From NCBI RefSeq assembly GCF_000238075.1, contig NZ_JH414506.1, forward strand, positions 529,364 through 593,363: a DNA stretch of 64,000 nt, in the 5' to 3' direction. This document shows positions 26,614 to 35,334 of the stretch, in pieces (position 1 is the first letter of the stretch; the number at the start of each line of letters is the position of its first letter). A program made the position numbers and the translations under genes. The notes below the pieces were generated by a model, which had not been told where the DNA came from, made no database searches, and saw only the letters and a list, made by a program, of their open reading frames with translations. The stretch is from Oribacterium asaccharolyticum ACB7. Its GTDB lineage: Bacteria > Bacillota > Clostridia > Lachnospirales > Lachnospiraceae.

Positions 26614-27516
26614 ATGAAAAAGAAAATAAGGGAAAAAGCAAGGCTTTTCTGTACGCCGAAGAATCTTATGCATAGCCCGGGAAACTCGCTCTATATCTTA
26701 TCGGGCTTGCTCTGCACCCTAACAAGCTTCGTCTTTCTTCTTTCCGGAACCGCTAAAGCAGACTGGGTAAGGGGGAATTCTAAAAATGCATGGTGGTATG
26801 ATCTTGGAAACGGAAATTACTACAAGTCCTCTTGGCAATGGATTGACGGCAATCATGACGGCATTGCAGAGTGTTACTGTTTTGATGAAAATGGATGGAT
26901 GTTTGAAAATGCCATTACGCCGGATAGGTTTACTGTAAATGAAAACGGGGCTTGGACGGTTGATAACATTGTCCAAACTAAAAGTGCGAATTTGATTTCT
27001 CAGAATAATACGAATAACAATACTGACACTGTAAGCAATATAAGCAATAATTTCACAGAAACAAAAAATAATAATCTTAACGAAACAAGAAACAATGAGA
27101 AAAATCAAACTATTGAAGATTTTAACGAAAGACAAGACGAATATCGTGCAGATCTTTTAAGAAGAGTGAATAAGCATCGAGATAGACAAGGCTTGAACAC
27201 TTTAGAGGAAAATGATTACTTACAAGAAATGGCACAGATTAGGGCTGAAGAATTAAGTATTCGGATGTCTCATATTAGACCGAATGGTAAACTAGCTTTG
27301 GGATATGGTGTGAGTGGCGAAATTGCTACAAAAGGAGCAAAAACTCCGGGAGATGCTTTTCTTGCTTTTAAGGTAAGCAAACAGCATAATGAAACAATGT
27401 TGGATAGAGATTTTTTGACTTTCGGTTCCGGATATTATGTTGATGAGAAGGGAAAGTCTTATTGGATTATTCTTTTTAGCACATCTCCTAAACCGGAAAC
27501 GCAGAGAAAACAATAA
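26614..27516 (+). CDS. secreted CAP-domain protein with wall-binding-like repeats
   Basis: A 300-residue exported protein. A basic start and a hydrophobic segment (about 27-45, YILSGLLCTLTSFVFLL) form a signal or anchor. Then come aromatic repeats like choline/glucan-binding modules (WWYDLGNGNYYKSSWQWIDGN), an Asn/Thr-rich linker (about 120-170), and a CAP/SCP domain (about 180-290, LLRRVNKHRDRQGLNTL and EEL...MSHIRPNG). GGGAGGA precedes the ATG; the longer in-frame reading has no such site. The second half of the gene is clearly AT-richer than its left neighbours. It may act at the cell wall; the activity of bacterial CAP domains is mostly unknown. Confidence 0.82.
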   Translation: MKKKIREKARLFCTPKNLMHSPGNSLYILSGLLCTLTSFVFLLSGTAKADWVRGNSKNAWWYDLGNGNYYKSSWQWIDGNHDGIAECYCFDENGWMFENAITPDRFTVNENGAWTVDNIVQTKSANLISQNNTNNNTDTVSNISNNFTETKNNNLNETRNNEKNQTIEDFNERQDEYRADLLRRVNKHRDRQGLNTLEENDYLQEMAQIRAEELSIRMSHIRPNGKLALGYGVSGEIATKGAKTPGDAFLAFKVSKQHNETMLDRDFLTFGSGYYVDEKGKSYWIILFSTSPKPETQRKQ

Positions 27517-27522
27517 GCCACA

Positions 27523-27553
27523 AAATCCCCGGGCCAAAACGACTCGGGGATTT
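27523..27553 (+). terminator. terminator of the CAP-protein gene
   Basis: AAATCCCCG (27523-27531) pairs with CGGGGATTT (27545-27553) around a 13-base loop, followed by ATTACATTTT. The A-rich left side means it may also serve the convergent lacI gene. Confidence 0.75.
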
Positions 27554-27595
27554 ATTACATTTTAAAGTTACAGGACAAAACGTGTTGATGGCTTC

Positions 27596-28594
27596 TCATG
27601 TTGAATGACCCGGAATCAGTGTTACCGGGCGGCTTACATCCAGTCCGTCTAACAATCGTTTCTCCAAAAGATCGATCATTAATTTTACTGCCATTCTTCC
27701 TTTCTCTGATACATCCTGATAGACAGTCGTTAATCTCGGATAACAATATTTTCCTAAAATATTGCCGTCAAAACCTGCAATGCCGATGTCTTCCGGTATT
27801 TTGATTCCCAAATCATGAAAATAATGCATAGCTTCTACTGCAAATGCATCCGCCAGAAAGAAGAACGCGGTTTTTTTTCCTGCAAACCTACTCATCATTT
27901 TATAATTTTCATTTCTCCTTTGTTCTGTTTCGTAAAGACAAAGAAAATCATTTGAAAGAAATTCTTTTCCCGCTTCTTTCCATGCCTCTCTATAGCCCAA
28001 CCAACGCTCGTGATCAACGCCTATATTCTTCCGAGCACATACATAAACTGACTCGTATCCTTTTTCCAGAAGATATTTCGTCATAATATAGCCGCCTTTT
28101 TTATCCTGCAGTCCTACATTAACATAATCCGAATTTTCTTTATTAATCAGATCAATAGCAACAATCGGTTTATTTACCAGCGTTTTCAGCTTTATATAGT
28201 CCCTGTAGGTGAAAGTAATGGCTATGAGTCCGTCTACATTCCATGCCAATGCCATATGAAAAATCTCTTCTAAGTTTTGCGCTGCATATAGCATCATATA
28301 ATATCCGGCTTTACGAAGCATTTCTTCCATTGCACCGATGATATGACTGTAAAAAGTGTCTGAAATAGCAGAATTCTCGTAATAACGCGAAGAATGAATA
28401 ACAACTCCAATGATTTTGGAGCTGTTATTCTTCAAAGCACGAAGCCCTAGTTTGGGAACATAATGGTATTCATCCAAAAGTTTTTGAATCTTTTTTGTAT
28501 TCTCTTTTGATACTTTCTTTACATTGCCATGTAAAACATTATAGACAGTGGTCATACTTACACCTGCCTGCTCGGCAATCTCTCTTATAATCAT
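27596..28594 (-). CDS. LacI-family transcriptional regulator of the fructan/sucrose operon
   Basis: A 332-residue repressor. The N-terminal helix-turn-helix is IREIAEQAGVSMTTVYNVLHG, with a hinge segment YVPKLGLRALKNN; the rest is a periplasmic-binding-protein-like effector domain (GVVIHSSR, DGLIAITF, GIAGFDGN). It is the last gene of an operon with two permeases, a binding protein and GH32, so it is the obvious candidate to sense an imported fructoside and bind the palindromes at 33329-33400. The start site has only a weak GAAAG. Confidence 0.9.
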   Translation of the reverse strand: MIIREIAEQAGVSMTTVYNVLHGNVKKVSKENTKKIQKLLDEYHYVPKLGLRALKNNSSKIIGVVIHSSRYYENSAISDTFYSHIIGAMEEMLRKAGYYMMLYAAQNLEEIFHMALAWNVDGLIAITFTYRDYIKLKTLVNKPIVAIDLINKENSDYVNVGLQDKKGGYIMTKYLLEKGYESVYVCARKNIGVDHERWLGYREAWKEAGKEFLSNDFLCLYETEQRRNENYKMMSRFAGKKTAFFFLADAFAVEAMHYFHDLGIKIPEDIGIAGFDGNILGKYCYPRLTTVYQDVSEKGRMAVKLMIDLLEKRLLDGLDVSRPVTLIPGHST

Positions 28595-28655
28595 CTTTCT
28601 GTATCCTTCACGCTTTTTCTTCGCTTAATTGAAGTCATTCTGTGACGAAATCAGT

Positions 28656-30050
28656 CTAGCTAATGACATCTCCTGTCAATTCATAAATTGCACTTCTCTC
28701 AATTTCCAAGTCTCCACCTTCAGCAAAAAGCTTAAGTTGATAAGGTTCTTCCGGAAAAATAAGATTGGAAAAAACCAGTCCTCCATCATTTATAAAGAGT
28801 TCTGACTGCGAAACATCCAGAATCAATCTTAGATTTAGATATTCTTTTTCAAAGTCAACTTTCGCTTTATATTTCCCCGGAAAATTTTCATGGGGATTTA
28901 GTCCTGTATTCAATCTATCTACAGTGCAGGAACGTTCCTCCTTTGAAAAAAGAATCTCCAATTGTTTGCCCTGTCCTGTTACTGCTCTGATTCCAAACGA
29001 GGAAGCACCCATTTTGTTTGTAGGATAATAAAGCTCCAAATCCAATGCCTCCGAGCAATCCTTAAGTGTCCATTCTTCTCCCGCTCCCATTTTCATTTTA
29101 TGCATTTCTTGCTTATTTTTCCGAAGTGCACACATCTCTTCTATCGGAATCTGCGTCAGATAAAATTTGCTTCCTCTTTTTTTCAATTTTAATTCCCTTA
29201 TAGAGGACATCTGTCCTTTAAAGGGACTGGTCGGTAAGAAATCCCGATACTGCCAATTATCAGCCCAGGCAATCATCAACCTTCTGTCATCCGGAAGATT
29301 ATTCCAACTTACACCCGCATAAAAGTCCTTCCCGTAGTCCAGCCAATGCCCTTTCTGCTTTTCCTCATCCGTTCTAAAACTGATTCCATCAAACTCTCCA
29401 ATAAAATACTTCATTCCGGTACCACCTGCAGGAGAGCCGTTATTTACACTGATGATAAGAATCCATTTTTTTTCTTCGGAGTCCTGTACTTTTAACGGAA
29501 AAAGATCCGGGCATTCCCACGTACCGACATGGTCTGACTCAGTCCCGCTAAAAGAAGATATCTGTTTCCAATGAATCAGGTCTTTAGACTCATAAAGAAG
29601 GACACAATCCCCTCCGGTAACAATCATCACCCATTTATCTTCATAACGAAAAACTTTAGGATCTCGAAAATCTTTTCTCTCCTCTGTAAGAACCGGATTC
29701 TTCTCATATTTTTCCCAGCTTCGTCCCTTATCATAGCTAAAAGCTAATCCCTGGCTTTGCTTTTCTGTTCCCCGCTCACAGTAAGTAAAAAAAGCAGCCA
29801 GCCTGTGATTTTCTTCATCTACAACAGCACTTCCCGACCAAATTTGTCCATGTTCATCCGGTGCAATAGCATTGGCAAGTCTCTTCCAATGAATGAGATC
29901 TCTACTCACCGCATGTCCCCAGTAGATTTCCTCCTGTATGTTATATTGATGAAACAGGTGATATTCTCCTTCGTAATATACCAAGCCATTCGGATCATTA
30001 ATAATATATTTTTCTGCCGAAAAGTGAAATTTAGGTCTATATTTTTCCAT
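28656..30050 (-). CDS. GH32 beta-fructosidase (sucrose/fructan hydrolase)
   Basis: A 464-residue glycoside hydrolase family 32 enzyme counted from the ATG at 30050. The nucleophile Asp is in INDPNGLVYY (about residue 19), the transition-state Asp in FRDPKVF and the acid/base Glu in WECPDLF; a C-terminal beta-sandwich follows. There is no signal peptide, so it acts on imported sucrose, kestose or short fructans. A GTG six codons upstream is an alternative start. A hairpin ends 11 bases before the ATG and no clear ribosome binding site is left free. It lies between the binding-protein gene and lacI. Confidence 0.9.
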   Translation of the reverse strand: MEKYRPKFHFSAEKYIINDPNGLVYYEGEYHLFHQYNIQEEIYWGHAVSRDLIHWKRLANAIAPDEHGQIWSGSAVVDEENHRLAAFFTYCERGTEKQSQGLAFSYDKGRSWEKYEKNPVLTEERKDFRDPKVFRYEDKWVMIVTGGDCVLLYESKDLIHWKQISSFSGTESDHVGTWECPDLFPLKVQDSEEKKWILIISVNNGSPAGGTGMKYFIGEFDGISFRTDEEKQKGHWLDYGKDFYAGVSWNNLPDDRRLMIAWADNWQYRDFLPTSPFKGQMSSIRELKLKKRGSKFYLTQIPIEEMCALRKNKQEMHKMKMGAGEEWTLKDCSEALDLELYYPTNKMGASSFGIRAVTGQGKQLEILFSKEERSCTVDRLNTGLNPHENFPGKYKAKVDFEKEYLNLRLILDVSQSELFINDGGLVFSNLIFPEEPYQLKLFAEGGDLEIERSAIYELTGDVIS

Positions 30051-30061
30051 ATGTATACCAT

Positions 30062-30086
30062 CAGGCACTCAAGTTATGAGTGCCTG
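30062..30086 (-). promoter_or_regulatory. hairpin just before the GH32 start codon
   Basis: CAGGCACTC (30062-30070) and GAGTGCCTG (30078-30086) form a perfect nine-base stem with a seven-base loop between the binding-protein and GH32 genes. There is no T run after it. It may stabilise the upstream message end or limit GH32 translation. Confidence 0.6.
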
Positions 30087-30136
30087 TCTTTCTCATTTCA
30101 TTTACATCCTGCTTATTCTTCTCTCTTTTTGTTTTA

Positions 30137-31450
30137 CTATGATTTCTTTAATTCCTTAAAATCAGCCTTTAAGTGAGAAATCATATCGTCAAAACTATAT
30201 TCTCCGCTAAAATAGCCTTGAAAATCTGCTGCTGCTTTAGGCTCAAACCCGGAAGGAAAGCCTCCCATTACCCATGAAGTTGTTTTTCCGGCATCAATAT
30301 ATCTTTTTACCTCTTGCGAAAGGGGATCGGAAATCTCTATTCCCTCATAATTCTTAAATGCCGGAACAAATCCCAATTCATTCACAACCAGTTGCTTCCC
30401 TTCATCTGACTGGAACAGCCAATTCAAGAAATCCTTTGCTGCTACTTTTACTTTTTCGTCAGACTGCTTATTTACACACCAGTGAATGGAAATTCCGACG
30501 GAAATACAGTCTTCTTTTACACCCTTTGTCGGAATAGGAAGCATCCCCATCTTATTCGCAGTTTTCTCATCAATCCCTTTTAATTCCGGTCCAATCCAGT
30601 TTCCCTGCTGTACAACCGCAATTCGCTCAATAGCAAGGCCTCCACCGATTTCTGTAGAATAATCCACTGCATTCAGCTTCGACAAATCATTTCTTGACGG
30701 AGTATATTTTGTCTCAAGATCCAGCAATGCCTTTAAAGAATCTGCATATTTTAATCCCAGTTCATCGGAATTTCTTAGTTCTGTTGCACTTTTATATTCG
30801 CAAGACAAAGGAACATTCAAGGTATGAAGCCCGGGAATCCAGGTCTCTTTTGCTGCATAATCTTCCACCGCTTCAAGTTGTGGATACTTATCCTTCAGTT
30901 TTCCACTATCAATCTGCTCCTGTAAGTCGGCAAAAGCCTTGTCGATTGCATCGTAACTGGTAAGGGTTGATGCATCAATTCCGGCATCTTTAAATATTTC
31001 CTTATTGTATACCAATCCATAACCTTCCACACTGACAGGAAGCCCATATACTTTTCCGTCAACAGTCACATCATCAATACTTCCATCTACTGCATTTTTC
31101 ACCCATGGTTCTGCGCTTAGATCTTCTACATAATCCATCATGTTTGTAATATTGTCACCCAATGCAAAAATATCAACGGCATTATTTCCCATGAGCTTTG
31201 CTTTTAAGTTTGTATTATAGTCATTCCCCTGAATGCTCTCTACATTTATTTTTACATTAGGATGCTCTTTCGTGTATGCGTCAGCTACCTTCTGTAAAGG
31301 ATCCGCAATTTCCGACTTATTCTGATACAAATTAATCGTTACTGTGTCCCCTTCAGCACTTCCTGCACCGGTTTTACTTCCACACCCGCTCATCATGCCA
31401 AGTGTAATTGCCGCAACGAGAAGTACAGCCATCTCTTTTTTCTTCACCAT
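30137..31450 (-). CDS. sugar ABC transporter binding lipoprotein (fructan/sucrose locus)
   Basis: A 437-residue CUT1-type solute-binding protein. The lipobox LGMMSGC puts the lipidated Cys near residue 23. The mature part shows the usual pattern NVKINVESIQGNDY, VDIFALGDN, and YGLPVSVEGYGLVYNKEIF. It should deliver a fructoside to the two permeases encoded upstream. Its start has AAGGAGG-type pairing. It lies 134 bases after the second permease gene, a gap holding a large hairpin. Confidence 0.92.
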   Translation of the reverse strand: MVKKKEMAVLLVAAITLGMMSGCGSKTGAGSAEGDTVTINLYQNKSEIADPLQKVADAYTKEHPNVKINVESIQGNDYNTNLKAKLMGNNAVDIFALGDNITNMMDYVEDLSAEPWVKNAVDGSIDDVTVDGKVYGLPVSVEGYGLVYNKEIFKDAGIDASTLTSYDAIDKAFADLQEQIDSGKLKDKYPQLEAVEDYAAKETWIPGLHTLNVPLSCEYKSATELRNSDELGLKYADSLKALLDLETKYTPSRNDLSKLNAVDYSTEIGGGLAIERIAVVQQGNWIGPELKGIDEKTANKMGMLPIPTKGVKEDCISVGISIHWCVNKQSDEKVKVAAKDFLNWLFQSDEGKQLVVNELGFVPAFKNYEGIEISDPLSQEVKRYIDAGKTTSWVMGGFPSGFEPKAAADFQGYFSGEYSFDDMISHLKADFKELKKS

Positions 31451-31482
31451 CTTTTCCTCCTTATAATTGAAAAACTATCTTG

Positions 31483-31527
31483 ACACAAGTTCTTTACAAG
31501 ACAAAAGTCTTCTATAATGACTTGTGT
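31483..31527 (-). promoter_or_regulatory. intercistronic hairpin before the binding-protein gene
   Basis: ACACAAGT (31483-31490) pairs with ACTTGTGT (31520-31527), and AAGAC (31498-31502) pairs with GTCTT (31507-31511) inside. It lies between the permease and binding-protein genes and could set relative expression by RNA processing or protection of the binding-protein message. Confidence 0.5.
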
Positions 31528-31584
31528 TAAATTTATGATTTTTCTTGAAATTCTAATCCTTCTCTTTCCTTCAAAATAGTAGAT

Positions 31585-32409
31585 TTACTTTCCTACTCCG
31601 GCCGTAATTCCCTTCACAATATACTTTTGGCAGCTAAGGTAGAACAGCACAATCGGAATCATGCATAGCATTAATGACGCAGTGGCAAGATCCCATTTCT
31701 TTGTAAATTGTCCAAAGAAGAGATAAGTACGAAGCGGCAGTGTCTGCATGCCATTCTTATTAATAACAAGGGAAGGAAGAAGAAAATCATTCCAAATCCA
31801 CATCACGTTGATTACCGCCACAGTGGCAATTATTCCTTTCAACAGTGGTAAGACAATATTGATAAAAGTCTGTACCATATTGCATCCATCTATAATTGCC
31901 GCTTCCTCCAACTCTATCGGAATGTTTTTAATAAACCCGTGAAATAAAATGATGGACATTGCACATCCAAAACCCATATACATAAAAACCAGACCGGGCC
32001 TGTTCATCAGATGCAATTTACTCATAATATCCACAAGCGGAAGCATGACACATTGAAACGGAATCAACTGGACTGCCGCAAACATAAGGAACAGAATTTT
32101 GCTGGTTCTTGTCTTATACCGTACAAGCACCCATGCCGCCATGGAAGAAATTAAAATAATCAAAGCCGTAGAAATACACGTTATTGCAAAAGAATTCATA
32201 AATGCTTTTACATAATCCATCTCTTTAAAAGCCTTAGTATAATTCTGAAAAGAGAGTTGTTTCGGTAAAGCAAGAACATTTATATAGATATCCTGCAACG
32301 ACTTAAAGGAGCTATTAACAAGAATAAATACGGGAGATACAAACAGTAGTGCCAAGACAAAACCTACTGTCATGATAGAAAGTCGCTTTATTACCCGCTT
32401 ACTTTTCAT
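31585..32409 (-). CDS. sugar ABC transporter permease, MalG-type
   Basis: A 274-residue membrane protein with six predicted spans. The ATPase-coupling loop is visible as EEAAIIDGCNMVQTFINIVLPLLKG. The N-terminus SIMTVGFVLALLFVSPVFILVNSSFK is typical of MalG-like proteins. Its ATG overlaps the stop of the first permease by one base, so the two are translationally coupled. No ATPase gene is present, so a shared ATPase encoded elsewhere is expected. Confidence 0.92.
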   Translation of the reverse strand: MKSKRVIKRLSIMTVGFVLALLFVSPVFILVNSSFKSLQDIYINVLALPKQLSFQNYTKAFKEMDYVKAFMNSFAITCISTALIILISSMAAWVLVRYKTRTSKILFLMFAAVQLIPFQCVMLPLVDIMSKLHLMNRPGLVFMYMGFGCAMSIILFHGFIKNIPIELEEAAIIDGCNMVQTFINIVLPLLKGIIATVAVINVMWIWNDFLLPSLVINKNGMQTLPLRTYLFFGQFTKKWDLATASLMLCMIPIVLFYLSCQKYIVKGITAGVGK

Positions 32410-33275
32410 TATGCTTCAACCTCCCTTCTCTTCGTAATGGAAAGTTGAATAATCGAAATGGCCATGACCACAATCATGAAAATTACAGCCTTTGCTTGGG
32501 CGAGGCCAAACCTATTCTCTCCAAAAGCCGTAGTATAAATATTCAGCGCAAGCATCTGCGTGCTGTTAACCGGACCTCCACCTGTCAAAGAAAGATTCTG
32601 GTCAAAAAGTTTAAAGGCGTTTGAAATGGATAAAAATAATCCAATCGTAAAGGCAGGCATCATAAGAGGTAGAATAATATAGCGCATTCTATTCCAACCT
32701 ACTGCATTATCCAGTTCTGCAGCTTCCAATACATCTTCAGGAATGTTCTGCAACTGCGCAATATAAATCATCATCATGTATCCCGATAATTGCCAGGTCA
32801 CAACAATCAATAATCCCAAAAATCCGGTTCTCTGATCTGTAAGCCATCCCCTAAGCCACAAAATATCCAGTTTTTTTCCTATTGCTTCAAAAACCTGCAC
32901 AAATATAAACTGCCAAGTAAATCCCAGTAAAATTCCGCCAATCAAGTTTGGCATAAAAAAGATTCCACGTAAAAAATTTACACCTTTTATTCTTTGTGTA
33001 ACCAGTGTAGCCAAGACAAAGCCAATCAGATTTACTGAAATAACCGCACACACAGAGAATAAAAAGGTAAAAATAAATGCATTTCTAAACGACAAATCGC
33101 TTGTCAGTATTGTTATATAATTCTGCACCCCTACAAAATGCTTAGCTTTGCTGATCCCATTCCAATCTGTAAAAGAGTAACCAATTCCCATCACCGTGGG
33201 AATCAATTGTACCAAGGTAAAAGCAACTAAAGCCGGTGCCATAAATAGGAAGAATCCCTTCTTTGATTTCTTCAT
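32409..33275 (-). CDS. sugar ABC transporter permease, MalF-type
   Basis: A 288-residue permease with six spans and the coupling motif EAAELDNAVGWNRMRYIILPLMMP. The N-terminal PALVAFTLVQLIPTVMGIGYSFTDWNG is typical of CUT1 MalF-like subunits. It is the first gene of the fructan/sucrose operon, directly after the two operator palindromes, with GGGAGG before the ATG. Confidence 0.92.
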   Translation of the reverse strand: MKKSKKGFFLFMAPALVAFTLVQLIPTVMGIGYSFTDWNGISKAKHFVGVQNYITILTSDLSFRNAFIFTFLFSVCAVISVNLIGFVLATLVTQRIKGVNFLRGIFFMPNLIGGILLGFTWQFIFVQVFEAIGKKLDILWLRGWLTDQRTGFLGLLIVVTWQLSGYMMMIYIAQLQNIPEDVLEAAELDNAVGWNRMRYIILPLMMPAFTIGLFLSISNAFKLFDQNLSLTGGGPVNSTQMLALNIYTTAFGENRFGLAQAKAVIFMIVVMAISIIQLSITKRREVEA

Positions 33276-33328
33276 GATGTCATACCTCCCTACTTCTCAA
33301 CTATAGCAATTTTCATTTGATTTGATAA

Positions 33329-33348
33329 TAGGTTTTATATAAAACCTA
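33329..33348. promoter_or_regulatory. operator palindrome O1 of the fructan/sucrose operon
   Basis: A perfect 20-base palindrome with core AGGTTTTATATAAAACCT lies 54 bases before the first permease gene. It is the likely target of the LacI-family regulator encoded at the end of the operon. Confidence 0.75.
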
Positions 33349-33382
33349 TATTTATAACAAAGGATTTCCCTTACATATGTGT

Positions 33383-33400
33383 AAATTTTATATAAAACCT
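33383..33400. promoter_or_regulatory. operator palindrome O2 of the fructan/sucrose operon
   Basis: AAATTTTATATAAAACCT matches the O1 core at 16 of 18 positions. The centres of O1 and O2 are 53 bases apart, close to five helical turns, so both would face the same side of the DNA. A possible -35/-10 pair (TTGACT, 18 bases, TTTTAT) on the minus strand would overlap O2. Confidence 0.7.
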
Positions 33401-33461
33401 TTTCTTACGAATAAAAGTCAAAGCATTCAAAGTAATTTTAAAAATGGAAGTAATTATGAAC

Positions 33462-33489
33462 AAAAAAGTGCCCGTCTGGGCACTTTTTT
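33462..33489. terminator. bidirectional terminator downstream of the TDT transporter gene
   Basis: AAAAAAGTGCCC and GGGCACTTTTTT are perfect 12-base arms around GTCT. It ends the transcript of the transporter gene at 33561-34472 and isolates the fructan operon. Confidence 0.92.
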
Positions 33490-33560
33490 CTTTGGGCGTA
33501 TTCTATTCCTTTTATAAACCTAAAGCAGTTTAGCACTGCCACCGGCGAAGCGCCGTTCTC

Positions 33561-34472
33561 CTACTTCTTTGCAAGGATAAATTGAAAATACCGTAAGCAG
33601 GCATAAATCGTAAACACTGCCGCAATAATCGTCTCCACTAAAACCACGGGCTGTAAAAAGGCAACATTCATGCCCATCTTTGTCAGTACCGCAAAGCACT
33701 GCTTCGTTGCAATCGCGGAAATTACGAAGGGGAAGGTGAAAGCCGCATAGCTCGGGTAGAAGGGGAAGCGCAGGAACTGTACACTCTTAAAGAGAGCAAA
33801 CAGGTAAATCACGGAAGTTGCCACCAGTAAGAACAGAACAAAGCTCTTATTCTTCTCCGGAAAAGCCTGAATATAGCCTGCCGTGCAGAGTGCCATCGGT
33901 GCGGCATAAATCATCATCAGGGGCTTCGCAGGATCCGGTACGGGAAGCTTCATATATCGCTTCGTCACGACACAAAGCAGAATCAGTAAAGCGACGAATC
34001 CGAAATAAAAAGCAGCCTGCCCGTAAGCGAAGGTCTTATATGCCGGTGTGGTCAGGGATGCCACAACAATCCCGACATAAACGATATACCATACGGTATG
34101 CACATTTTTCTCTTCGAAATGAAGGATATAAGTCTTCGTAAAGTAGAGAATCAACACAATATGGATGGCATTCGCAAAAACCCAAAGCGGGAAAGAGATT
34201 CCCGGAATAAAGGGCTTCACATATACGGAAAACAGCATCAACGCCATGGGAAAGGTCGCAAAAACGCCCGCTCCGATGGGAGTGGAAAGCTCTTCCTTCA
34301 CCGCCTTCGGGAAAAGAATGAGCTTCAAGAGAAGCAAAATAAGAATCACAAAGGCAACGCAGCCGAAAACCAAACGGATACCTTCTCCATAACTTTGTAA
34401 CAAATTACCAAGTGCTGCCATACCGAGCATCACGCCCGAGAAGGCAAAGGGGATTTTTTTTATTTTTTCCAT
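33561..34472 (-). CDS. TDT/SLAC1-family transporter (TehA-like)
   Basis: A 303-residue protein with about ten membrane spans. The pattern PFAFSGVMLGMAALGNLL, TPIGAGVFATFPMALMLFSVYV and FPFYPSYAAFTFPFVISAIATKQ matches the SLAC1/TehA voltage-dependent anion channel fold. Substrates in the family include C4-dicarboxylates, malate and anions; none is proven here. AAGGAG lies nine bases before the ATG. It follows the C_GCAxxG_C_C gene by 13 bases and ends at a strong terminator. Confidence 0.85.
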   Translation of the reverse strand: MEKIKKIPFAFSGVMLGMAALGNLLQSYGEGIRLVFGCVAFVILILLLLKLILFPKAVKEELSTPIGAGVFATFPMALMLFSVYVKPFIPGISFPLWVFANAIHIVLILYFTKTYILHFEEKNVHTVWYIVYVGIVVASLTTPAYKTFAYGQAAFYFGFVALLILLCVVTKRYMKLPVPDPAKPLMMIYAAPMALCTAGYIQAFPEKNKSFVLFLLVATSVIYLFALFKSVQFLRFPFYPSYAAFTFPFVISAIATKQCFAVLTKMGMNVAFLQPVVLVETIIAAVFTIYACLRYFQFILAKK

Positions 34473-34485
34473 TAATGACAGCTCC

Positions 34486-35043
34486 TTATACTGCTTTTAC
34501 TTCGTGTACAGGGGGAAGGAAGGGTGCTTCCAAGCCTTGAATCGGTTCCGCATCCACATTTTTAACGCCCAGCTCTCGGCAAAGAATCTCGGCAACCTTT
34601 CCTGCGCAAAGTCCGGTAAAGGCGATACACTGCTTCTTGTGCTCTCCTTCCGCCATTTCAAAGCCTCTGGTAAGGACACGGCAGCAAGCGGCATGCTTAG
34701 CATTTGCCTCTCTAAACCAGTCATGCAGTTCCTTGGAAAGTGCCATAAGAGCATTCACCTTCGGATCCTTCGGGCCATCCGGTGTCGTTCTTCCGAAGAA
34801 CATACCAAGGGCAAGGATTCCACCGTTTAATGCACCGCACATACAGCCGGAACGTCCTGCTCCGATAGACATACCGGAAGACATCGCAATAACAGACTCG
34901 GGTACATCCGCCTGGAATGCATCGCGAATAGACTTCATTACAGCCTCACAGCAGAAAAATCCGCCGGCATAAAGCTCTTCCGCATTCTCTAAAACCGCGT
35001 GCGGGCTTACCTCTTTTGCATGATAAGTAATAATTGATTCCAT
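34486..35043 (-). CDS. C_GCAxxG_C_C family redox-type protein
   Basis: A 185-residue Cys-rich protein of the C_GCAxxG_C_C family: FFCCEAVMKSI near the N-terminus, GMSIGAGRSGCMCGALNGGILALG in the middle, then HAACCRV, KQCIAF and CAGKVAEILC. The many Cys suggest a redox-active or metal-binding role; the family is uncharacterised and often sits beside transporters. AAGGAG precedes the ATG. It forms a two-gene operon with the TDT transporter. Confidence 0.8.
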   Translation of the reverse strand: MESIITYHAKEVSPHAVLENAEELYAGGFFCCEAVMKSIRDAFQADVPESVIAMSSGMSIGAGRSGCMCGALNGGILALGMFFGRTTPDGPKDPKVNALMALSKELHDWFREANAKHAACCRVLTRGFEMAEGEHKKQCIAFTGLCAGKVAEILCRELGVKNVDAEPIQGLEAPFLPPVHEVKAV

Positions 35044-35063
35044 AAAATCTCCTTCCTGCCTCT

Positions 35064-35194
35064 CCTATTTCTGACCGTAAATAGGAATGTTTTCAGCAAT
35101 ACATAAAATAGCTCAACGTATCCAGTATATAAAATCAACTTACTGTTTGGCTAATTGATAGATTAAATGATTTTTATTATTTATTTAAAATCAT
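35064..35194. promoter_or_regulatory. AT-rich leader region with two inverted repeats
   Basis: CCTATTT/AAATAGG (35064-35070 with 35079-35085) forms a small hairpin close to the ribosome binding site of the C_GCAxxG_C_C gene. ATGATTTT/AAAATCAT (35167-35174 with 35187-35194) is an AT-rich palindrome further up. Either could be a regulator site; no known motif is recognised. Confidence 0.35.
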
Positions 35195-35230
35195 GATAAT
35201 ATCTATTTTGAAAATCTATTTTTTTACAGC

Positions 35231-35328
35231 AAAAAACCCGGCGTTTCCGTCGGGCTTCCTGCTGTATAGAGTAGTAAGGGTCGATTAAACCTGTTCGCTA
35301 ATTTTAATGCTGAACTTCTCGTCCAGAC
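35231..35328 (-). ncRNA. candidate small structured RNA with its own promoter and terminator
   Basis: On the minus strand a predicted start near 35328 would give an RNA of about 98 bases. It folds as CUGGAC/GUUCAG (loop GAGAA, 35326-35310), then AUUAAA/UUUAAU (35308-35303 with 35289-35284), and ends in a terminator: CCCG/CGGG arms at 35254-35237 with one internal mismatch, then six U. No open reading frame was seen in it. It could be a free small RNA, or a leader (riboswitch-like attenuator) for the C_GCAxxG_C_C/TDT operon 190 bases downstream. I could not match it to a known RNA family. Confidence 0.5.
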
Positions 35329-35334
35329 AACTGT

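Noticed and set aside
34500..34972. Plus-strand frames over the C_GCAxxG_C_C gene
   Set aside because: Several overlapping frames are shadows of the minus-strand gene, which has a good ribosome binding site and family motifs.
33510..35043. Tellurite resistance operon
   Set aside because: The SLAC1/TehA fold alone does not show tellurite resistance; no tehB or ter genes are nearby.
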